From Candidatus Chlorobium masyuteum (GTDB taxonomy: Bacteria > Bacteroidota > Chlorobiia > Chlorobiales > Chlorobiaceae): DNA of 64,000 bases. Location of the stretch: positions 605,963 to 669,962 of the forward strand of contig NZ_JAAORA010000002.1 in the NCBI RefSeq assembly GCF_011601315.1, in the 5' to 3' direction. The translations under genes and the position numbers were made by a program. Each line of letters starts with the position of its first letter. Within the stretch, counting starts at the first letter, position 1. Positions 27,032-37,368 of the stretch are shown here, piece by piece. The notes under the pieces are model-generated. The model had not been told where the DNA came from. It saw only the letters and a program-made list of their open reading frames with translations, and did no database searches.

Positions 27032-27759
27032 GCCGAATTGAAATCAAGGCGGACTATCATCACCTGCCGTCAGAGCCGCAGTTTCTGTAAGATAAAGTGA
27101 CCAATTAAAGAGCTTCAAAAGCCCCCTCTATCAGTCGGGGCTTTTTAGGTTCAGGCTGAAAAGAGGCTTCTCGATTTTTCTGCTAAAAGCTTTTCCGGAT
27201 TAATCCGATTTGTTGCCAATCTACTCTTACGTTTGAGTGCCATTAATTATCTGATTGTTACAGGCAGAAAAAATAGAGAGATCAGCTTTTTTTTGAAATA
27301 TCGTATACATTGATATATGTTCTGTAACTAAAAGAGTGTAATCGGGGTATCGTTTTTTTTGTTGCTTCCCGTTATTGAGATCCGATATCGATCGACATGA
27401 TTATTTACCTCACCTATGTATCATAAACACCTCAGATCATAATGAACTGCTATCTTATTTGTGTTTCGATATGCGGTATGGCTCTTTTTACTTTCTGCTG
27501 TTATTGATGAAACGGGTTATTTGACAAGGAATTGAAGAGCTGAAATTCTTTTTTTTTAAGAGTTGCTTTCAGTCTGAGCCTGATGACCGGGGTCAACTCC
27601 TGAATATTCCTTTCTTTCTTGTTCGCGGTGTGTCTTATACGTACATTAAAAAACAGAGTGAATGGAAGGTGCTTTATACATTGCTTTTTATGGGTCGTAA
27701 AGCCGTTATAGGTGATGGTAATAACTATGATTACGCATGCATGTCCGAACAGTGTAGTG
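27032..27759. other. Long intergenic region upstream of the LuxR-type gene
   Basis: About 730 bases. It contains the terminator at 27118-27146, then AT-rich DNA. From 27525 to 27767 runs an open frame without an ATG start, listed separately. Confidence 0.4.
27118..27146 (+). terminator. Rho-independent terminator after ankyrin gene
   Basis: AAAGCCCC (27118-27125) pairs with GGGGCTTT (27137-27144), followed by further Ts. It lies 87 bases after the ankyrin gene. Confidence 0.75.
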
Positions 27760-27767
27760 ATGAGTAA
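27540..27767 (+). other. Possible small upstream ORF overlapping the LuxR-type gene
   Basis: An open frame (stop TGA at 27522-27524, then open to TAA 27765-27767) includes KKQSEWKVLYTLLFMGRKAV. Its stop overlaps the downstream start as ATGAGTAA, a typical coupling arrangement. It has no ATG near the N-terminus; a CTG at 27540 lies 9 bases after AAGGA. It could be a small coupled gene or the decayed end of one. Confidence 0.3.
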
Positions 27768-28233
27768 TCCATCCGATAGGGTGATAGAAGCGCTTAAGGC
27801 TGAAATAGCATCCAGAGAGAAGGAGTTGAGCAGACTGGGATCGCTATTTGACGGAAAAGGTGCTGTACTCAGGGATTTTCTCGATCAGCTAAATCTGCTC
27901 GGGATTGATGGAGAGGCCAGGCAGATGATAACAGATATCTGTCTCAATCTCATAGAGGTAGAAAAGTTCGAGAAAATGCTGAAGATGTCTCTGACTGAAT
28001 CGGATACTGATTTTATCATCAGACTTCAGAAAATACATCCCGCGCTCAACGAACGTGAATTGAAAGTCTGTCTGCTTTTAAAGATGAACTACGATCCTGG
28101 CGATATTGCCCGCACTCTTGATGTCTCGATCAGGGGGATGGAGAGTATCCGCTACCGGATGCATAAAAAGCTCAAGCTTGGAACACATCAATCAATCAAG
28201 AGCTACCTTTCTGAGTTTGTTTTTGCCGTTTAA
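27760..28233 (+). CDS. LuxR-type helix-turn-helix regulator
   Basis: A 157-residue protein. The N-terminal half is helical and probably dimerising (VIEALKAEIASREKELSRLG). The C-terminal LuxR/GerE-type DNA-binding domain (about 98-150) has LNERELKVCLLLKMNYDPGD, ARTLDVSIRGMESIRYRMHKK and LKLGTHQSIKSYL. No receiver or ligand-binding domain is seen. The frame is open from a GTG at 27712, but ATG 27760 begins the conserved-looking part and overlaps the upstream stop. Confidence 0.7.
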   Translation: MSNPSDRVIEALKAEIASREKELSRLGSLFDGKGAVLRDFLDQLNLLGIDGEARQMITDICLNLIEVEKFEKMLKMSLTESDTDFIIRLQKIHPALNERELKVCLLLKMNYDPGDIARTLDVSIRGMESIRYRMHKKLKLGTHQSIKSYLSEFVFAV

Positions 28234-28756
28234 GATTTATTCCCCTTTTCATCCGGGACTGCCGGAAAATATGGTATGGCTTCCTCAAGCCTGCCGCTGC
28301 AATGAATAAATACAAAAAGTTATGGCAGAGCATCGCAACGTTTTGACTGTGATGCTTGCTGATGCTCAGAGCACGGATGGCCGCCCACATAACATTTCAG
28401 ACAAAAAGATGTTTGCCGCATGGTCAGCGGCGGCGCGAAAAATAGAGAGAATTTTTGCGGGGTTTTCTCTCCGGATTTTCATTATGTCAGAACTCGTTTG
28501 ATTCGGAATTGATGGCAGATCTCTATTTGAAGATGAAATAATGGAGTTTTCAATAGAGAGAGAAACCGTCAGGATATTTTATTCTTATTTGAACGATCAA
28601 TATTCTTCCATTGTTGATCTTTTCAGTGGAGTTGCATCGAGAATACCTATAAATATGAAATAAACGCTGTTTGATTTTTTGATTGCTGTTTCAGTATTTA
28701 TATTAGCCTGTATTTGATATTAAGGATATTTACAATAAATCTAATAAGGAGTGGAT
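28234..28756. other. Intergenic region upstream of the H-NS-like gene
   Basis: About 520 bases, increasingly AT-rich toward the right. No gene supported. The strong ribosome site TAAGGAG at 28745-28751 belongs to the next gene. Confidence 0.45.
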
Positions 28757-29062
28757 ATGTCAAAAGTTGCAGAACTCAATGCAAAAATTGCTCAGCTTGA
28801 AAAAGAGCGTAACGAAATTATCAATGCTGAGCGTAAATCAGTCATAGATGATATCCGGGCGAAGCTGGTTACGTATAATATTTCTCTGGATGAGCTTGGA
28901 CGGAAGGGGAAAGCAGTGAAGTCTGCACCAAAGACCCCATCGCCCATAAAGTACCGGAAGAACGAGCATGAATACTGGGTAGGCAGAGGCCCAAAACCCC
29001 AGTGGGTCAAGGCAATTGAAGCTGCCGGAGAGAGTATTGAAATATATCGTATTCAGGACTGA
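28757..29062 (+). CDS. H-NS-family nucleoid-associated protein
   Basis: A 101-residue H-NS-like protein. The N-terminal coiled coil (about 3-45) has ELNAKIAQLEKERNEIINAE for oligomerisation. A basic Pro-rich linker follows. The C-terminal DNA-binding domain has YWVGRGPKPQWVKA, close to the WxGRGRxPxWV hook that reads AT-rich minor grooves. The ATG at 28757 sits 5 bases after AAGGAG; an in-frame GTG at 28751 is part of that ribosome site. H-NS proteins silence foreign AT-rich DNA and are best known in proteobacteria, so this gene may be transferred. Confidence 0.88.
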   Translation: MSKVAELNAKIAQLEKERNEIINAERKSVIDDIRAKLVTYNISLDELGRKGKAVKSAPKTPSPIKYRKNEHEYWVGRGPKPQWVKAIEAAGESIEIYRIQD

Positions 29063-29498
29063 ATCGAAGTTACTCTATCGGGAATAAGTTGTAACAGGTC
29101 GTTCTCCGAAGAAGCTTTGTTGTCTTCATGAAGGTATCGGCTTCTCCTTCACCGTTCTCGATATCTGTAATTATCAGCAGTTCATTATGCTGTCGTGGAT
29201 CCACGGATAATGTTGATGTATGGCATCATCGTTAGCCGTGGTGAGCGGTAGTCCACTTGATTGACTTGACCGGAAGTCGTGTGCTGCTCTTCACGTTTCA
29301 GCGTGACTCTGCGCTAATGCCGTCCCCCCGCTGATACCCGGCGCTGTTTTTATTGCTTTTCCTGATGAGGAGTTTATCTGTCAGAGATGATGATCGCTAC
29401 CCTTCTGTATTGATGAAAAAAAGGGATTGCTGATTGTTATATTTGACTTTACAAATTACGAATTGCCGGAACAGGTTGTCCAACCGAAAGATTATGAG
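29063..29498. other. Intergenic region before prc
   Basis: No supported gene in about 435 bases. The prc frame is open from 29427, but the signal peptide begins at 29499. Confidence 0.4.
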
Positions 29499-31529
29499 AT
29501 GACATTACTCAGAAAAAATCTGATACTTATTCTTGTTGCTACAGGGGTATTTTTCCCTCTTGTTACTGCCCTGGCAGCAAAAACAGCTCCGACGAAAGAG
29601 GTGACTGCCCTCATGCCGACTCCGGCCCAGAGTGAGGCGGGTATTTATATCACCCAATATCTTTTGCAGAACCATTATCGAAAGGTTGCGGTCAATGACT
29701 CCCTCTCCATGCAGATATTCAACCGTTATATCGATAATCTTGACGGAAGCCGAAGCTATTTTCTGGCGAGCGATGTTGAAAACCTCAAAAAGCGGTATGG
29801 TACCCGTATTGATGATGACTTTCTTGCCGGAATGCCCACCGCCGGGTTTGAGATCTATAACTATTTTTTGAAACGGGCGAAGGAAAAAGTACAGTTTATG
29901 CGCACGGCGGTTGATACCGTTAATTTCAGGTTCACCGCACCGGACAGCATCGATATTGACCGCAAGCATGACCTCTGGGCGGCTGACCAACGTGAGCTTC
30001 TCGATCTGTGGCGAAAAGAGCTGAAATATCAGTGGCTCAATCTCAAATATTCCGGTGAAGCGAAAAAATCTGTTCGGGGAGCCCTTGCAAAGAGTTTTTC
30101 AAGCCGCCTGAACCTTCTTAATCGCCTGAAACCGGAAGATGCCTTCCAGGCCTATATGTATGCGGTGACGACCTCGTTTGATCCCCATACCTCCTATTTT
30201 TCGCCCGATGAGTATGCCAATTTCCAGATTGACATGAGTCGCTCTCTTGAGGGTATTGGCGCCAAGCTGCAGACCGAGGGTGAGTATACGGTTATCAATG
30301 AGGTTATTCCGGGCGGGCCGGCCTTCAGAAGCAATCAGCTTAAAAAGGGGGACAAAATTATTGGTGTAGGGCAGGGAAAAACGGCCGAGATTGTTGATGT
30401 CACAGCATGGCGAATCAATGAGGTGGTTAAATTGATTCGTGGAAAAAAAGGTACAATTGTACGTCTGAAAATTCTTCCCGTAAGCCAGAGAGGCAGCGGC
30501 CCGGCGATCATTGTCCGGCTTGTTCGTGACAAGGTGGATCTTAAGGAGCAGGCGGCAAAAAAACGCATTATCCTTCAGAACGGGAAGAAAATAGGGGTCA
30601 TTACGCTTCCCTCATTCTATCTTGACTTTGAAGGTCAGCAGCGCAATACGGGCAATTATAACAGCACCAGCACTGATGTATTGAAAATTTTGCAGGAGCT
30701 GCAAGCCGAGAGTGTAGATGGCATTGTGATTGACCTCCGAAACAACGGGGGAGGTTCACTCGAAGAGGCGGTAAAGGTTACCGGTCTGTTTATTCCGGGC
30801 GGCCCGGTCGTACAGATCAGCAATGCCCGTGGTGCAACGACGGTGCTCAATGATGCGGATATTCGCGCACAGTTCAGCGGTCCGCTTGCCGTGCTGGTGA
30901 ACCGGTACAGCGCTTCAGCGTCCGAAATTGTTGCTGCAGCAATCCAGGATTACGGTCGCGGCGTGGTCATTGGCGAGAGAACATTCGGCAAGGGAACCGT
31001 TCAAAGCATTATCCGGATTTCAAGACCGATTACGTTATCCGACACTCCGGTTGATCTTGGCGAGGTAAAGCTGACGATTGCAAAGTTTTACCGGATTTCG
31101 GGAGGCAGTACCCAGCACAAGGGGGTAGAGCCGGATCTTGTTATGCCATCGATGATCGACACGGCAACAGTTGGAGAGGATACCTATACAAGCAGTCTGC
31201 CATTCAGCACCATTTCTCCGGCCAATTACCAGCCTGTTGCAGCACTTTCGCAGGCGGAGATCGGAGTGCTTCGTCAAAAAGAGCTTGAGCGCTCTAAAGC
31301 GAACCCTCTTTACCAGACCTATCTTCGGGACCTGAAAACCATCGACCTGATCCGGAAAAGAAAAGGTGCATCCCTGCAGGAAACGGCGTTTAAATCGGCC
31401 ATGGAGAACATAAAAAAGATCGAGAAACAGTGGGTACTCGACTCTTCAAAAGAGTCAGATAACGATCTGCTGCTTATTGAGTCTGCCGGAGTGGTTTCTG
31501 ATATGGCGAAGCTCCGCGACGGGAAGTGA
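29499..31529 (+). CDS. prc: Carboxy-terminal processing protease Prc (S41 family)
   Basis: A 676-residue tail-specific periplasmic serine protease. It has a signal peptide (MTLLRKNLILILVATGVFFP...ALAA) and a long helical N-terminal domain with DPHTSYFSPDEY. A PDZ domain follows (about 230-315, with GIGAKLQ and KKGDKIIGVG). The S41 core has DLRNNGGGSLEEAV, the nucleophile Ser in NRYSASASEIVAA and Lys in RTFGKGTVQS, then a C-terminal helical domain. Likely roles are envelope protein turnover and cell-wall hydrolase control. ATG 29499 is preferred over 29427 because it starts the signal peptide. Confidence 0.92.
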   Translation: MTLLRKNLILILVATGVFFPLVTALAAKTAPTKEVTALMPTPAQSEAGIYITQYLLQNHYRKVAVNDSLSMQIFNRYIDNLDGSRSYFLASDVENLKKRYGTRIDDDFLAGMPTAGFEIYNYFLKRAKEKVQFMRTAVDTVNFRFTAPDSIDIDRKHDLWAADQRELLDLWRKELKYQWLNLKYSGEAKKSVRGALAKSFSSRLNLLNRLKPEDAFQAYMYAVTTSFDPHTSYFSPDEYANFQIDMSRSLEGIGAKLQTEGEYTVINEVIPGGPAFRSNQLKKGDKIIGVGQGKTAEIVDVTAWRINEVVKLIRGKKGTIVRLKILPVSQRGSGPAIIVRLVRDKVDLKEQAAKKRIILQNGKKIGVITLPSFYLDFEGQQRNTGNYNSTSTDVLKILQELQAESVDGIVIDLRNNGGGSLEEAVKVTGLFIPGGPVVQISNARGATTVLNDADIRAQFSGPLAVLVNRYSASASEIVAAAIQDYGRGVVIGERTFGKGTVQSIIRISRPITLSDTPVDLGEVKLTIAKFYRISGGSTQHKGVEPDLVMPSMIDTATVGEDTYTSSLPFSTISPANYQPVAALSQAEIGVLRQKELERSKANPLYQTYLRDLKTIDLIRKRKGASLQETAFKSAMENIKKIEKQWVLDSSKESDNDLLLIESAGVVSDMAKLRDGK

Positions 31530-31530
31530 T

Positions 31531-31600
31531 TCCGGATTTGAAGAGATGTTGAATTCTTAATTCCGGATTTTGAATGCATGGGCAGACCGGTCTGTTTGCC
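31531..31600. repeat. Copy of ATTCCGGATTTTGAAT-type intergenic repeat
   Basis: ATTCCGGATTTGAAGAGATG, then AATTCCGGATTTTGAATGC, then GGGCAGACCGGTCTGTTTGCCC. The final palindrome-like block also appears near 8710 and 47860. Non-coding, between prc and tRNA-Gly. Confidence 0.5.
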
Positions 31601-31618
31601 CATTTGATCTGAAAACAG

Positions 31619-31648
31619 AAAAAGCCTCTTTTGACAGAGGCTTTTTTG
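31619..31648 (-). terminator. Bidirectional terminator between prc and tRNA-Gly
   Basis: AAAAGCCTCT and AGAGGCTTTT form a 10-bp stem with loop TTGAC-like sequence and T/A runs on both sides. It can stop transcription from prc and from the convergent tRNA-Gly. Confidence 0.75.
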
Positions 31649-31655
31649 TTTTGCT

Positions 31656-31729
<74 letters not shown>

Positions 31730-31862
31730 TTAATGAGCCATAAATATAAGGATATTTTTTTTTCGTGCAACTCCTTCATGCATTTTCTTGAGAAAGATGC
31801 TTTTGCACTAAGACCCTCCCCAACGACGCAATCATATCGCAGAATAAATTCAGAGCAGCTCC

Positions 31863-33062
31863 CTACAGCGACAGCTCCCGGATGATCGTTTCCATATCCT
31901 TGTCACCCCTGCCGGAGAGATTGACTACGATAATGCTCTCCTCTCTCATTTTCGGCGCTCTCGTTATCGCGTAGTGGATGGCATGTGCCGATTCCAGCGC
32001 ACAGATGATACCTTCAGTTGCCGCAAGGGTTTTGAGTGCGGTGAGTGCCTCCCTGTCGGTGGTTGAGGTGTAGGTTACCAGTCCGAGTTCCTGCAGGTAG
32101 CAGTGTTCGGGCCCTACTCCCGGATAGTCAAGCCCGGCGGAGATGGAGTGTGCCTCCTCAACCTGGCCGTCCTCATTCTGGAGGAGTTTGGTCATGGCGC
32201 CGTGGAGTACACCGGTTTTGCCAAGCGTAAGCGAAGCGGCGTGCCGTCCCTGAAGCCCCTCTCCAGCCGCTTCAACACCGACAAGTTCGATGGGGGGGGC
32301 ATCTTTGAGGAATTCGTAAAACATGCCGACCGCATTGCTCCCGCCTCCCACGCATGCCGTGATGACATCGGGCAGTCTGCCTGCCTGGGCAATAATCTGT
32401 GAGCGGGTTTCCTGCCCGATCACCGCCTGAAAATCACGAACGATCATCGGGTAGGGATGCATGCCGACAACCGAACCGATAATATAGAAGGTCTCTTCAG
32501 GATTATTCATCCAGTCGCGGATAGCTTCGCTTGTGGCATCCTTGAGCGTTTTTGATCCGCTGCTGACGGCTCTGACCTCAGCGCCGAGAAGCTTCATTCT
32601 TGCAACATTCGGCGCCTGGCGCCGGATATCCTCTTCACCCATATAGACGATGCAGTTCAAATCAAAGAGTGCACAAACCGTTGCTGTAGCTACACCATGC
32701 TGACCGGCACCGGTTTCGGCAATCACCCTTTTCTTTCCCATTCGCCGGGCAAGCAGCACCTGGCCGAGGGCGTTGTTGATTTTATGGGCTCCGGTATGGC
32801 AGAGATCCTCCCGCTTCAGATAGATCTGTGCACCTCGCAGATTGCGGCTGAGCCGGCCGGCGTGATAGAGTGGTGTGGGACGTCCCACATAATCACGGAG
32901 GAGAAGATTCAGTTCAGACTGAAACAGCGGATCGTTTTTTGCTTTTATATATTCCAGTTCAAGATCGGCCGCATTTTTGATAAGAGTCTCAGGGATAAAC
33001 TTGCCGCCGAAATTTCCGAAATGTCCGGCTTTATCGGGTGCGGAATAGAGAGTCGCCACCAT
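31863..33062 (-). CDS. trpB: Tryptophan synthase beta chain
   Basis: TrpB joins indole and serine to make tryptophan, using pyridoxal phosphate. The PLP lysine is in [13 protein letters not shown] (about residue 90), the phosphate loop is GGGSNAVG (about 235), and the COMM-domain region precedes it. The start [20 protein letters not shown] is typical; ATG 33062 gives 399 residues, while the open extension to 33239 overlaps the divergent lptD start. trpA is separate, 15 kb away, so trp genes are dispersed here. Confidence 0.95.
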   Translation of the reverse strand: MVATLYSAPDKAGHFGNFGGKFIPETLIKNAADLELEYIKAKNDPLFQSELNLLLRDYVGRPTPLYHAGRLSRNLRGAQIYLKREDLCHTGAHKINNALGQVLLARRMGKKRVIAETGAGQHGVATATVCALFDLNCIVYMGEEDIRRQAPNVARMKLLGAEVRAVSSGSKTLKDATSEAIRDWMNNPEETFYIIGSVVGMHPYPMIVRDFQAVIGQETRSQIIAQAGRLPDVITACVGGGSNAVGMFYEFLKDAPPIELVGVEAAGEGLQGRHAASLTLGKTGVLHGAMTKLLQNEDGQVEEAHSISAGLDYPGVGPEHCYLQELGLVTYTSTTDREALTALKTLAATEGIICALESAHAIHYAITRAPKMREESIIVVNLSGRGDKDMETIIRELSL

Positions 33063-33216
33063 AGGGTGAGAAGGGGTTAAATAATTTAAAAAATTGTGGT
33101 TATGGCATTTCTGATGAAGACCCTTTACGGAAAAACACGCATCATACACCAATAAAAAGAATATATTTAAACTTTTATCACTGGCCATCACAATACTGTA
33201 GCGGAGCAAAAGGGCA

Positions 33217-35784
33217 TTGACGATAATTAACAGGAACATTTCACTTCAGACCATTTCGACAGTCGTTGCGGGGTTCGTCTCATTGTTATCGCCCTGTCGT
33301 CTCCATGCTGCCGCGCCTTCGCTTCCCGAGAAGGCTGGATCCGGGATTGAAAGCACCATCTTTTTTAGTGCGAAAGATTCGGTTATCTACAATTTCGACC
33401 GGCGTACTATAGAGCTTCGGGGGAAAGCAGCCATCAACCATGAGAGTAGACGGCTCACTGCACCAGGGATTGTGATTGATCTCAATACCGAACAGCTTCG
33501 CGCATCGGGTGTGGCTGATTCTTCGAAACAGTTGACCGATCCTGCGGTTTTTTCCGACAGCAAGGGGAGTTTCAATGCTGAAACAATAACCTATGATTTC
33601 AGGAGACAGAGGGGGGAGACCTCCAATGTCACCTCCTCTTCCAGTGAGCTTATTTTTCAGGGAGAGCATGTTTCGCGTCTTGACAGCGGTGAGCTGCAGA
33701 TCAGTGACGGAACCTACACAACCTGTGATGACGATGATCCGCATTACTGGATCTCCTCTTCCAGTCTGACCATTATTCCGGGCAAAAAAGTAGTCGCCAG
33801 ACCGCTTGTCCTGTATGTGCGACCGGAGGTTTTTTCCCGGCGTCTGCCCGCAGTGCCTATTCTTGCGCTGCCCTATATGGTTTTTCCCCTCCAGGATGCG
33901 CGTTCATCAGGTTTTCTGACACCAACCCCGAGCCGTGCGAGCGATCGCGGTTACTTTGTGTCGAATCTTGGCTATTTCTGGGCTATTGATGAGTATATGG
34001 ATCTGAAGGTTGATGGTGATCTTGCCTTGAACGGAAGCTGGCGGCTTGGAAACCGCTTTCGCTACACGAAACAACATGATTTTTCCGGAGGCATTGCAGG
34101 GGAGTTCAAACGCAATATCCTCAATTCCGATGGAAGTGTCCATCGTGACTGGAATTTGAGTGTTCTGCATAACCAGCTCGTGGATCCTTCAACGCGTCTT
34201 GATCTCAATCTGGATTTTCAGGGCGGTGAGCGTATCTATGAGTTGCATTCAGTCAATGCTGAAACCATACTGACCGGGCAGGCAAATGCCAGAGGATCCC
34301 TCGGCAAAACCTTCAATGACGAGAGCACTATTGGCGCTCTTTATTTCGATAGAATCAAGGATCTCTCTACCCACAAGGCCACGGACACCTTTGGAGCTTC
34401 TTTTTACCGGAACCGTTTCTATCCCTTCAACTCCGCACTTTCGGTAAGCTCCGCTGCAGCATTGTCGGGGAGTGCCACTTCACAGGACGGGCCCTCTTCT
34501 TCGGGTTATTCGGCGAGTGCTGATGTTGAGATGGGTTACTACCGGGAGTTTTCCGAGGGGTACAAAGCGCTTTTTACACAGGGGATCAGTCTGCTTGCAA
34601 GAGAGCCGGTACCGGGGCTTGATGAAGATGTATACAGTGCAAAGCGGGTTCTTTTTCCACTGCGTATGCAATCAACCCTTTTTCGATATTTCAATGTCAA
34701 TCCGTCTCTGACTTTCACCCGTTTTCTGAGCAGTGCTTCCCGCGACAGGGATTTTTCAACCACTGTTTTTTCGGTTGATGCCTCGACTCGGCTTTACGGA
34801 TCAGTACAAACCGGATTGCCGGGGCTCAAGGCGCTTCGTCATACCTTTATCCCTACCCTTACCTACACCTGGAATCCGGCGTTCAGCGGTATCGGAAGTG
34901 ACTACTACCACCGCCATCTCTATGACTGGACCTATGGCACGCGCTATAACAGATTTGAAAATCGCTGGTACAGCGGTCTTCCCGAAGGGCAGAGCCGAGT
35001 TGGCATCAGCCTGAATAATCTCTTTCATGGCAAATTCATCGGCTCCTCCGGGCAGGCAGAATCGGATTCATTTTATGACGGTCACACGGTTCAATTGCTC
35101 GCACTGAATGTTGCTACCTCCTATAATTTTGCGGCAGAGTCCCTCAAGCTTGAACCGCTTATCCTCACAGCCCAAAGCAATGCCCTTTCTCCGGACTTTC
35201 TTTTGAGTGCGGGCGGTATGTATGATTTTTACAGTTATGACCCGTTGAGTGGAGTGAGGGTCAACCGCTTCAACAAGGATGAAGGCAAAGGGCTTTTACG
35301 CTTTGTCAGGGGGTTCCTGAACATGGGATTCACCCTTCAGGGACGAAGGGTGGCTGGAGCTTCAGCACCGGCAGCGGGCCCGGCAATCCAGATGAATCCA
35401 TCATCACTGCTGCGGGATCGAATTCTTAATAACGGTGAGTACAGTGACATTGATTACACGCTGCCCTGGCAGTTTCGCCTCTCGCTCTATCTCCAGTCAG
35501 ACCGGAGCAATCCTCTTGAGCCAACAACAACCTCACTGGTTACAGCATCTTCAACGTTCTCGGTCTCAAAAACATGGCAGGTATCAGTCAATACCGGCTA
35601 TGATCTCCGGAATCGGGAAGTGATTTTCCCCATGCTGCAGCTCTATCGCGATCTTCACTGCTGGCAGGTTGGTTTTCAGTGGGTACCGAGCGGAAGTTTC
35701 CGGAGCTACGCGATTCAGATCGGACTGAAAACTCCCCAGTTAAGGGATCTCAGGCTGAAACATTCCGGCAGTACCTCGTTATAA
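33217..35784 (+). CDS. lptD: LPS-assembly protein LptD
   Basis: Outer-membrane component that inserts lipopolysaccharide into the outer leaflet. A signal peptide (cleavage near RLHAAAP) precedes the OstA-like periplasmic domain (about 45-165: [20 protein letters not shown]). A conserved [13 protein letters not shown] element and [11 protein letters not shown] follow. The C-terminal barrel (about 220-855) includes [20 protein letters not shown]. The start is a TTG (33217) with AGGG just upstream; no ATG lies near. Divergent from trpB, sharing a 154-base promoter region. Confidence 0.88.
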   Translation: MTIINRNISLQTISTVVAGFVSLLSPCRLHAAAPSLPEKAGSGIESTIFFSAKDSVIYNFDRRTIELRGKAAINHESRRLTAPGIVIDLNTEQLRASGVADSSKQLTDPAVFSDSKGSFNAETITYDFRRQRGETSNVTSSSSELIFQGEHVSRLDSGELQISDGTYTTCDDDDPHYWISSSSLTIIPGKKVVARPLVLYVRPEVFSRRLPAVPILALPYMVFPLQDARSSGFLTPTPSRASDRGYFVSNLGYFWAIDEYMDLKVDGDLALNGSWRLGNRFRYTKQHDFSGGIAGEFKRNILNSDGSVHRDWNLSVLHNQLVDPSTRLDLNLDFQGGERIYELHSVNAETILTGQANARGSLGKTFNDESTIGALYFDRIKDLSTHKATDTFGASFYRNRFYPFNSALSVSSAAALSGSATSQDGPSSSGYSASADVEMGYYREFSEGYKALFTQGISLLAREPVPGLDEDVYSAKRVLFPLRMQSTLFRYFNVNPSLTFTRFLSSASRDRDFSTTVFSVDASTRLYGSVQTGLPGLKALRHTFIPTLTYTWNPAFSGIGSDYYHRHLYDWTYGTRYNRFENRWYSGLPEGQSRVGISLNNLFHGKFIGSSGQAESDSFYDGHTVQLLALNVATSYNFAAESLKLEPLILTAQSNALSPDFLLSAGGMYDFYSYDPLSGVRVNRFNKDEGKGLLRFVRGFLNMGFTLQGRRVAGASAPAAGPAIQMNPSSLLRDRILNNGEYSDIDYTLPWQFRLSLYLQSDRSNPLEPTTTSLVTASSTFSVSKTWQVSVNTGYDLRNREVIFPMLQLYRDLHCWQVGFQWVPSGSFRSYAIQIGLKTPQLRDLRLKHSGSTSL

Positions 35785-35827
35785 ATCAGTTGCGTCCCGA
35801 TCCGTTTTTTCAGGGACTCAGGGTAGA

Positions 35828-36700
35828 TTAATCCAGTGAGTCAAGAATCAATTTCAGTCGCTCATTGAACGCTTCATGGGCATCATGGTGGATGCAGTGC
35901 GCTGCTTTCGGAATGATAAATGCTCCGGCCTGCGGCAGAAGCTGCTGAAATTCAGGGATGATTTTATGGGGAGGAAGCGCCATGTCATCAGCACCCCAGA
36001 CGAGAAAAGCCGGACCTTTGAAGTTGCAGGGTTTCTTGAGGTTGTCGAGCCGGAAATCAAGCGGTCGTCTTGACGGGGAGAGATAGGACCACTGGGCTCC
36101 TTTGTCCTGCAGGGGAAGGGTGAACTGGTTGATCAGTTTGGTATCAACCATCTTCTGGTTGTAGTAGGTTGGCATAAGGCTCTGACTGACGCCAAGCGGA
36201 TTGGCAAAAGCTGAAAAGAGTACATCGCCGATCATTGGAGATCCGATAAGGCCGAAGAAGACGCTCGCCATCCCATCCATCATATCGGCAAAAAGGCCGG
36301 ATGGATTTGCAAGGATGAGCGCTTTGACTTTTTCAGGCTGATGATGGGCAAAATAGATACCGCTTGCTGCACCCATGGAGTGGCCGACAATAATGATCGA
36401 ATCAAGCTTTTTCAGAAAGAGAAAGGCCTCAATCTGTGTGGCAAAGAGTTCAAGAGAGTACCGGACGTTGGGTTTCTGTGATTTGCCGAACCCGATAAGG
36501 TCCATGGCGTAGAGTTTACGGTTATGCGTGAACTCGGGAATATTGAGGTTCCAGTGTTCAAGCATGCCGCCGTAGCCGTGGATAAAGAGAATCGGTGTTT
36601 TGTCAGGGTTATCCTGACCGTACTCCTGATAGCGAATTTTTGCTTCCTGATCGGGAGCGAATTGCCAGAGAAAATGTTGGTCCTTCACCGTGCTGCTCAT
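35828..36700 (-). CDS. Alpha/beta hydrolase
   Basis: A 290-residue soluble alpha/beta-fold hydrolase. It has the oxyanion-loop [13 protein letters not shown], nucleophile Ser in GHSMGAASG (about residue 107), acid Asp in [11 protein letters not shown] (about 240) and His in [11 protein letters not shown] (about 266). A lid region lies between. The substrate is unknown; family members include esterases and the bacteriochlorophyll-linked BchO, but nothing here proves that role. No operon partner. Confidence 0.8.
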   Translation of the reverse strand: MSSTVKDQHFLWQFAPDQEAKIRYQEYGQDNPDKTPILFIHGYGGMLEHWNLNIPEFTHNRKLYAMDLIGFGKSQKPNVRYSLELFATQIEAFLFLKKLDSIIIVGHSMGAASGIYFAHHQPEKVKALILANPSGLFADMMDGMASVFFGLIGSPMIGDVLFSAFANPLGVSQSLMPTYYNQKMVDTKLINQFTLPLQDKGAQWSYLSPSRRPLDFRLDNLKKPCNFKGPAFLVWGADDMALPPHKIIPEFQQLLPQAGAFIIPKAAHCIHHDAHEAFNERLKLILDSLD

Positions 36701-36835
36701 AGGTTACAATCAGTAGAGTCTCTTGATGTGTAAAAACTTATAAGGCAATATATCGGTTGTGAGGCAATAATAAAGATATTGGTTACTATAGGTATCAGGT
36801 TTAATTCTATCCAGTTTAACAGAAATCACACTGCG

Positions 36836-37249
36836 ATGCTTCAGGTTTCGAGAAAATTTGAATACGGACTTCATGCCGTTACCTATCTGTCGACAAAAGG
36901 TGTTGACAGGGTTGTCACCGTAAAGGAGATGGCTGATGATATCGGTGTTTCCCAGGAGTTTCTTTCAAAAGCGATGCAAAGTCTGAAGCGAGCCGGTATT
37001 GCCCGTTCTGTCCAGGGGGTCAAGGGTGGTTATTCTCTTGGCCGTAAACCCGGAGAGATCACGGTTGCCGATATCGCTATTGCCATCGAGGGCGATCCCC
37101 ATCTTATGCGGTGCGGCAAGAAACTGGCCAGTTGTGAAATCAGTTCATCATGTCATCATCGTGACTATATGAACAGCCTGCAGAATAAAATTCAGGATCT
37201 GATGGCCTCCACAACCATTGCATCGCTCTTGAGGAAGGAGCCGCAGTGA
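36836..37249 (+). CDS. Rrf2-family iron-sulfur-type transcription regulator
   Basis: A 137-residue Rrf2 regulator. The winged helix-turn-helix (about 1-75) has SRKFEYGLHAVTYLS, VKEMADDIGVSQEFLSKAMQ and GVKGGYSLGR. Three cysteines (Cys93, Cys100, Cys106) form a cluster like the Fe-S ligands of IscR, although the first spacing is six rather than five residues. It may therefore sense Fe-S status or redox. ATG 36836 begins the conserved start MLQVSRKFEYG. No isc/suf genes are adjacent. Confidence 0.85.
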   Translation: MLQVSRKFEYGLHAVTYLSTKGVDRVVTVKEMADDIGVSQEFLSKAMQSLKRAGIARSVQGVKGGYSLGRKPGEITVADIAIAIEGDPHLMRCGKKLASCEISSSCHHRDYMNSLQNKIQDLMASTTIASLLRKEPQ

Positions 37250-37368
37250 GCTGCTGTGCCTGAAAATTCCTGATGAGTTTCATTCTCCCTTTATTAACTC
37301 CGGATCTGCCATTGCCCTGTTTTGAAGGTTTTCCGGTCCGGACATAAATTGACAACACTAATTTGAAC

